Shown one piece after another: positions 60,983-64,000 of a DNA stretch of 64,000 nucleotides (position 1 is its first letter; the number at the start of each line of letters is the position of its first letter). Source of the stretch: UBA4810 sp002479215. GTDB lineage: Bacteria > Desulfobacterota > Syntrophia > Syntrophales > Smithellaceae. The DNA is taken from positions 1 through 64,000 of the forward strand of contig JBEKVB010000015.1 of NCBI GenBank assembly GCA_049514435.1. The letters are read 5' to 3'. The translations under genes and the position numbers were made by a program. The notes under the pieces are model-generated. The model had not been told where the DNA came from. It saw nothing but the letters and a program-made list of their open reading frames with translations, and did not search any database.

Positions 60983-61253
60983 GCTCTACAAAGGACTTGT
61001 GTCCCTGATACCGTGAACTTACATGGTTCAGATTATGTGCTGCATCGTAGCGATCCGGCCAAAGCAGCCAGGGATCAGTGTTAATGTAATCGGCAATGAG
61101 GTATTCATATTTAGGAATAGGCACCTTTTTCACGCCTGTGAAACAAGTTCGATCAATATCATGGATGGAGGCCAGTTTACTAAAGTTAAGCTCTTGAAGA
61201 TCAAGACGATGTTTGATCCATTTCCAAGTAGTATCGTATGATTTTTTTTGCAT
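60939..61253 (-). CDS. Ner-like DNA-binding regulator
   Basis: 104 residues. The first ~75 fit the Ner/Nlp HTH: WKWIKHRLDLQELNFSKLAS, then PIPKYEYLIADYINTDPWLLWPDRYD, whose WPxRY ending is a family hallmark. In Mu, Ner turns down the early promoter and repressor. Divergent from the cI-like repressor across a 76 bp operator region; stop lies inside the longest MuA frame. Confidence 0.8.
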   Translation of the reverse strand: MQKKSYDTTWKWIKHRLDLQELNFSKLASIHDIDRTCFTGVKKVPIPKYEYLIADYINTDPWLLWPDRYDAAHNLNHVSSRYQGHKSFVEHASKEINGKVAEGK

Positions 61254-61272
61254 GGCTATTTCCTCTACGGAG

Positions 61273-61294
61273 GAGATATACTGAAATATATCTC
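61273..61294. promoter_or_regulatory. Operator palindrome between repressor and ner
   Basis: GAGATATA (61273-61280), CTGAAA, TATATCTC (61287-61294): a perfect 8-bp inverted repeat with 6-base spacer in the 76 bp divergent promoter region. AAGATATATTATG near the repressor start repeats half of it. A likely binding site for the repressor or the Ner-like protein. Confidence 0.6.
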
Positions 61295-61329
61295 AGATGT
61301 CAAGGAAATAAATTTCATTAAGATATATT

Positions 61330-61920
61330 ATGAATACTAAAGGTACTTTATCGTTTACAGATAGGATTAAAGCAACAATTGCGTTGGTCGGTAGTGCTGA
61401 AAAATTGGCATATAACTCAGGTATGTCGGCAAGGGTAATAGGTCAATATTTGTCAGGGAAGACTGATCCTACCAGAAAAAAACTAATAGCTTTGGCGGAA
61501 GCGGCTGGCGTCAATACTGACTGGCTCGTAACAGGCGTCGGCCCAATGAAAAAGGGAGAGCGGGAGGTGCTTGCGCCGGAATTACTAACAGTGATTATTG
61601 AGGGTTTAGATGATCTCGAAACCGCACTCGGGAAAAAATTGACCTATGCAGAAAAGGCTGAGATCATCAGCCATACTTATGTTCTATATTCTGACGCCGA
61701 TCCCGCATCAGACCAAACAAAAATTTTGATCCAGGATTCCATAAAAGAAGTCTATAATTTATTTTCCTCTTTGGATGGGATGATTGAAACGGAAAAAGGC
61801 CGGGAGCAGGCCATAAAAATATTTACGAGACTATTTGGGAAAGCTTTGACTGAGGAAAAAACTAAACGCGCAGCACAGACATTAATCGGCGCAAAATTAT
61901 CCAGGCTCCGTCTTAAGTAA
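61330..61920 (+). CDS. XRE-family (cI-like) repressor of the Mu-like element
   Basis: 196 residues. N-terminal XRE helix-turn-helix (VGSAEKLAYNSGMSARVIGQ, YLSGKTDPTRKKLIALAEAA) with the phage-repressor tail NTDWLVTGVGPM. The C-terminal half is helical and has no S24 peptidase site, so it is not an autocleaving repressor. The last dozen codons (LIGAKLSRLRLK and stop) are spelled by the end of a repeat shared with 6.8 kb, so the natural C-terminus has probably been replaced. Confidence 0.8.
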   Translation: MNTKGTLSFTDRIKATIALVGSAEKLAYNSGMSARVIGQYLSGKTDPTRKKLIALAEAAGVNTDWLVTGVGPMKKGEREVLAPELLTVIIEGLDDLETALGKKLTYAEKAEIISHTYVLYSDADPASDQTKILIQDSIKEVYNLFSSLDGMIETEKGREQAIKIFTRLFGKALTEEKTKRAAQTLIGAKLSRLRLK

Positions 61921-62150
61921 AGTTGTCGCCGATTACGTTGATATGACCTTCGGTTTTCTGGGATAAGCTATTCGGTGAAAAAAATTCGCCAATAAGGTAA
62001 AAAAAGCAGTAATATTTTTTCGGCCAATTTTTTTAATCTCTTATTTTAATTCAATTATTTCAGTCATTCTGTTAGTAGTAGTTAGCTTTAGTTAGCCATA
62101 GTTAACGTTATTTCCCTTTGTAACCGAATACATTAATCCTCACACACACC
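61887..62150. repeat. Arm of the inverted-repeat element, 61.9 kb copy
   Basis: Starts at ATTAATCGGCGCAAAATTAT, the inverse of the right end at 6835-6856, then GGCTCCGTCTTAAGTAAAGT, TTGTCGCCGATTACG, TATTCGGTGAAAAAA, GGTAAAAAAAGCAGTAATAT and TTTGTAACCGAATACATTAA. Only one arm is present. It overlaps the 3' end of the repressor gene and stops ~80 bp before tRNA-Arg. Confidence 0.6.
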
Positions 62151-62231
62151 GAAAAAATCAAAAAGGGTAGCTGTAGGGTAGCATACAAAGATCAAGGGAT
62201 TAACCATAAATAGCTAACCCCTTGATTTATT

Positions 62232-62308
62232 TGGCGCGCCCAGGAGGATTCGAACCTCCGACATCCAGATTCGTAGTCTGGCGCTCTATCCAGCTGAGCC
62301 ATGGGCGC
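62232..62308 (-). tRNA. tRNA-Arg (anticodon ACG)
   Basis: 77 bases including an encoded CCA. Acceptor GCGCCCA pairs with TGGGCGC, anticodon loop CTACGAA in a CCAGA/TCTGG stem, T-arm GGAGG-TTCGAAT-CCTCC. Reads CGU/CGC (with inosine). Confidence 0.95.
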
Positions 62309-62394
62309 GTGATATATTATAAAATTTTTCGGCAGCCATATAATACTTAACTGCCACTCCGGCAATCAAAGCCACAGGAAACTCACAATTAAAC

Positions 62395-62489
62395 TGGCGG
62401 AGAGAGCGGGATTTGAACCCGCGGTACACCTTTTACGGGCGTACAATCGCTTAGCAGGCGATCGCTTTCGGCCACTCAGCCATCTCTCC
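62395..62489 (-). tRNA. tRNA-Ser (anticodon GCT)
   Basis: 95 bases with CCA; long variable arm as in class II tRNAs. Acceptor GGAGAGA/TCTCTCC, anticodon loop CTGCTAA, T-arm GCGGG-TTCAAAT-CCCGC. Reads AGC/AGU. Confidence 0.95.
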
Positions 62490-62561
62490 GCTTTTTTATC
62501 CGGCCAATATTTTTAAAATAAGGCGTCCGATTAAATTTTCTGGACGCGTTTTACAATTTAC

Positions 62562-62647
62562 TGGCGGAGGGAGCAGGATTCGAACCCGCGAACCTTTCGG
62601 TCAACGGTTTTCAAGACCGCCGCCTTCGACCTCTCGGCCATCCCTCC
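62562..62647 (-). tRNA. tRNA-Ser (anticodon TGA)
   Basis: 86 bases with CCA and a long variable arm. Acceptor GGAGGGA/TCCCTCC, anticodon loop CTTGAAA, T-arm with GTTCGAAT. Reads UCA and related codons. It is 24 bp from the end of serS, so enzyme and substrate tRNA genes are neighbours. Confidence 0.95.
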
Positions 62648-62671
62648 TTGCATAATAATATTTTGAATGCA

Positions 62672-63964
62672 CTATAATATATTATTGTTATGGTGCGCGA
62701 TCCTATCAACACCTCTCATATAAGGCTGTAATACCTGGGGAATCAAAACAGAACCGTCCGCCTGTTGATAATTCTCCAAAATCGCCACCACAGTTCTACC
62801 CACGGCCAGTCCCGAACCGTTTAATGTGTGAACAAATTCCACCTTGCCACTTTCTTCCCGGCGGAAACGGATCGATGCCCGGCGCGCCTGATAATCTTCA
62901 AAGTTACTGCAGGAAGAAATTTCAAGATACACATTTTGCCCCGGCATCCAGGCCTCCAAATCATAGGTTTTAGCGGATGAAAACCCCAAATCCGCAGAGC
63001 AAAGAGTCACTGTACGATGATGAATTCCCAATCTCTTGAGCACCTCTTCCGCATTGACGGTTAATTTTTCCAGTTCATCATAAGAATCTTCCGGCCTGGT
63101 AAACTTGACCATTTCCACCTTGTTAAACTGATGCTGGCGAATCAATCCCCGCGTATCCTTGCCGTAAGAGCCGGCCTCCGAGCGAAAACAAGGCGAATAG
63201 GCAACGTAATGAATCGGCAGTTTGTTTTCCTCCAGTATTTCATCACGGAAAATATTCGTGACAGGGACTTCCGCGGTCGGAATCAAGAAATAGTCCATCC
63301 CTTCAATTTTAAAAAGATCTTCGGCAAATTTCGGCAACTGGCCGGTGCCGGTCATACTTTCCCGGTTAACCATGAATGGAGTCAACACTTCGGTATAACC
63401 GTGCTCGCCTGTATGTAAATCGAGCATGAAATTGACCAAAGCCCGCTCCAACGCGGCAGCTAATCCTCGATATAAAGTGAAACGCGCTCCAGCTATTTTT
63501 GCTCCGCGGGCAAAATCCAAAATATTCAGACTCTCCCCGATATCCCAGTGAGCTTTCGGCTCAAAAGCAAAAGCCGGCTTTTTCCCCCAACTGCGCAGGA
63601 TAGGATTGTCTTCCGAGCCCTGGCCAATGGGCACCGATTCATGCTGAATATTGGGAATCATCAGTGAAAAATTATTGAGCTCTTCTTCGGTGGTTCTTAA
63701 GCTCTCATCAAGTTCCTTGATTTTTGCCGAAACCTCGCTCATCTTGGCAATCAAAGCGGTGGCATCGGATTTATTTTTTTTGAGTTCGCCGATTTTTTTG
63801 GAAGCATCATTGCGCTCGTTGCGCAGTGTTTCTACTGCCAGTAAAATATCTCTTCTTTTTGTATCCAAACCTAAGAAACGGTCAAAATCAATGGCCTGGC
63901 CTCTTTGATTCATTTTTTGATTGACAAACTCGATGTTTTGCCTTAAATACCTAATATCCAACAT
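62672..63964 (-). CDS. serS: Seryl-tRNA synthetase
   Basis: 430 residues from ATG 63964, the normal MLDIRYLRQN start; a GTG 30 bases upstream is not needed. N-terminal long coiled-coil arm (about 30-100, LRNERNDASKKIGELKKNKS) that grips the tRNA-Ser variable arm, then the class II core: motif 2 FRSEAGSYGKDTRGLIRQHQ, FNKVEMVKF, and motif 3 GSGLAVGRTVVAILENYQ. It charges tRNA-Ser (and tRNA-Sec if present). Followed by two tRNA-Ser genes and tRNA-Arg on the same strand. Confidence 0.97.
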   Translation of the reverse strand: MLDIRYLRQNIEFVNQKMNQRGQAIDFDRFLGLDTKRRDILLAVETLRNERNDASKKIGELKKNKSDATALIAKMSEVSAKIKELDESLRTTEEELNNFSLMIPNIQHESVPIGQGSEDNPILRSWGKKPAFAFEPKAHWDIGESLNILDFARGAKIAGARFTLYRGLAAALERALVNFMLDLHTGEHGYTEVLTPFMVNRESMTGTGQLPKFAEDLFKIEGMDYFLIPTAEVPVTNIFRDEILEENKLPIHYVAYSPCFRSEAGSYGKDTRGLIRQHQFNKVEMVKFTRPEDSYDELEKLTVNAEEVLKRLGIHHRTVTLCSADLGFSSAKTYDLEAWMPGQNVYLEISSCSNFEDYQARRASIRFRREESGKVEFVHTLNGSGLAVGRTVVAILENYQQADGSVLIPQVLQPYMRGVDRIAHHNNNIL

Positions 63965-64000
63965 GATATTTCCTATAAATAAAAGCGGTGACATTCGTCT

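Larger units (their letters stand above)
57714..61920 (-). mobile_element. Minimal Mu-like transposon
   Basis: Repressor (plus strand), Ner-like, MuA, MuB and a winged-helix protein lie in the canonical early-region order of Mu-like transposable phages, but no late (head, tail, lysis) genes follow. So it is either a degraded prophage early region or a small Mu-type transposon. The coordinates cover the gene span only; ends are not defined. The repressor's last codons overlap an arm of the repeat family at 61887. Confidence 0.7.

Overview
The window reads as chromosomal DNA of an anaerobic Gram-negative bacterium, most likely a Desulfobacterota of the Syntrophales/Syntrophobacterales kind. This is an inference from gene content: Skp/OmpH and Pal for an outer membrane, sigma-54 regulation of an ammonium transporter with PII proteins, and a large block of branched-chain-type ABC importers mixed with acyl-CoA ligases, a crotonase, a PaaK-type ligase and an iron alcohol dehydrogenase. 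I cannot fix the species from the sequence alone.

Layout. 0.5-5.8 kb holds envelope and small accessory genes (ompH/skp, a MarR regulator, pal, an HPP membrane protein, a CPBP protease, a truncated membrane protein, a PIN-domain protein). 5.9-6.9 kb is a gene-free mosaic of repeats, including a ~530 bp inverted-repeat element whose parts recur at 16.6, 30.3 and 61.9 kb. 7-10.2 kb has a zinc-ribbon protein, a frameshifted DUF2971 gene and an exported trypsin-like protease preceded by a second repeat family (also at 18.7 kb). 10.7-16.2 kb is a nitrogen module: a NifA-like activator, a sigma-54 promoter, glnK, amt, a shortened PII gene, an orphan Fis-type DNA-binding domain and a beta-barrel. 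17-20.5 kb has a Pif1-type helicase fused to a WYL domain, an HNH-like gene followed by an attC-like hairpin, and a radical SAM gene broken by an in-frame TGA.

20.6-30.1 kb is a complete type I-C CRISPR-Cas locus: 29 identical repeats, 28 spacers, a leader, and cas2-cas1-cas4-cas7-cas8c-cas5d-cas3 read in genomic order, all transcribed on the minus strand towards the array. Two neighbouring spacers (17 and 18) match, at codon level, the MuA-type transposase gene at 59-61 kb of this same window, and two pairs of spacers are near-duplicates, pointing to repeated immunisation against variants of the same mobile elements.

30.9-52.7 kb is one long plus-strand catabolic/uptake region: an IclR regulator, three periplasmic binding proteins, two sets of Liv-type permeases and ATPases (the second with LivM and LivG fused), three AMP-dependent acyl-CoA ligases, a PaaK-like ligase, a crotonase, an M24-family protein and an iron alcohol dehydrogenase. 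Together they look like import of a carboxylate (aromatic or branched) followed by CoA activation and beta-oxidation-type steps. 52.7-62.2 kb is accessory again: IS remnants, a metallo-beta-lactamase-fold hydrolase, a SIR2-domain protein and an ApeA-like HEPN protein (likely defence), and a minimal Mu-like transposon (repressor, Ner-like, MuA, MuB, winged-helix protein). The window ends with tRNA-Arg, two tRNA-Ser genes and serS.
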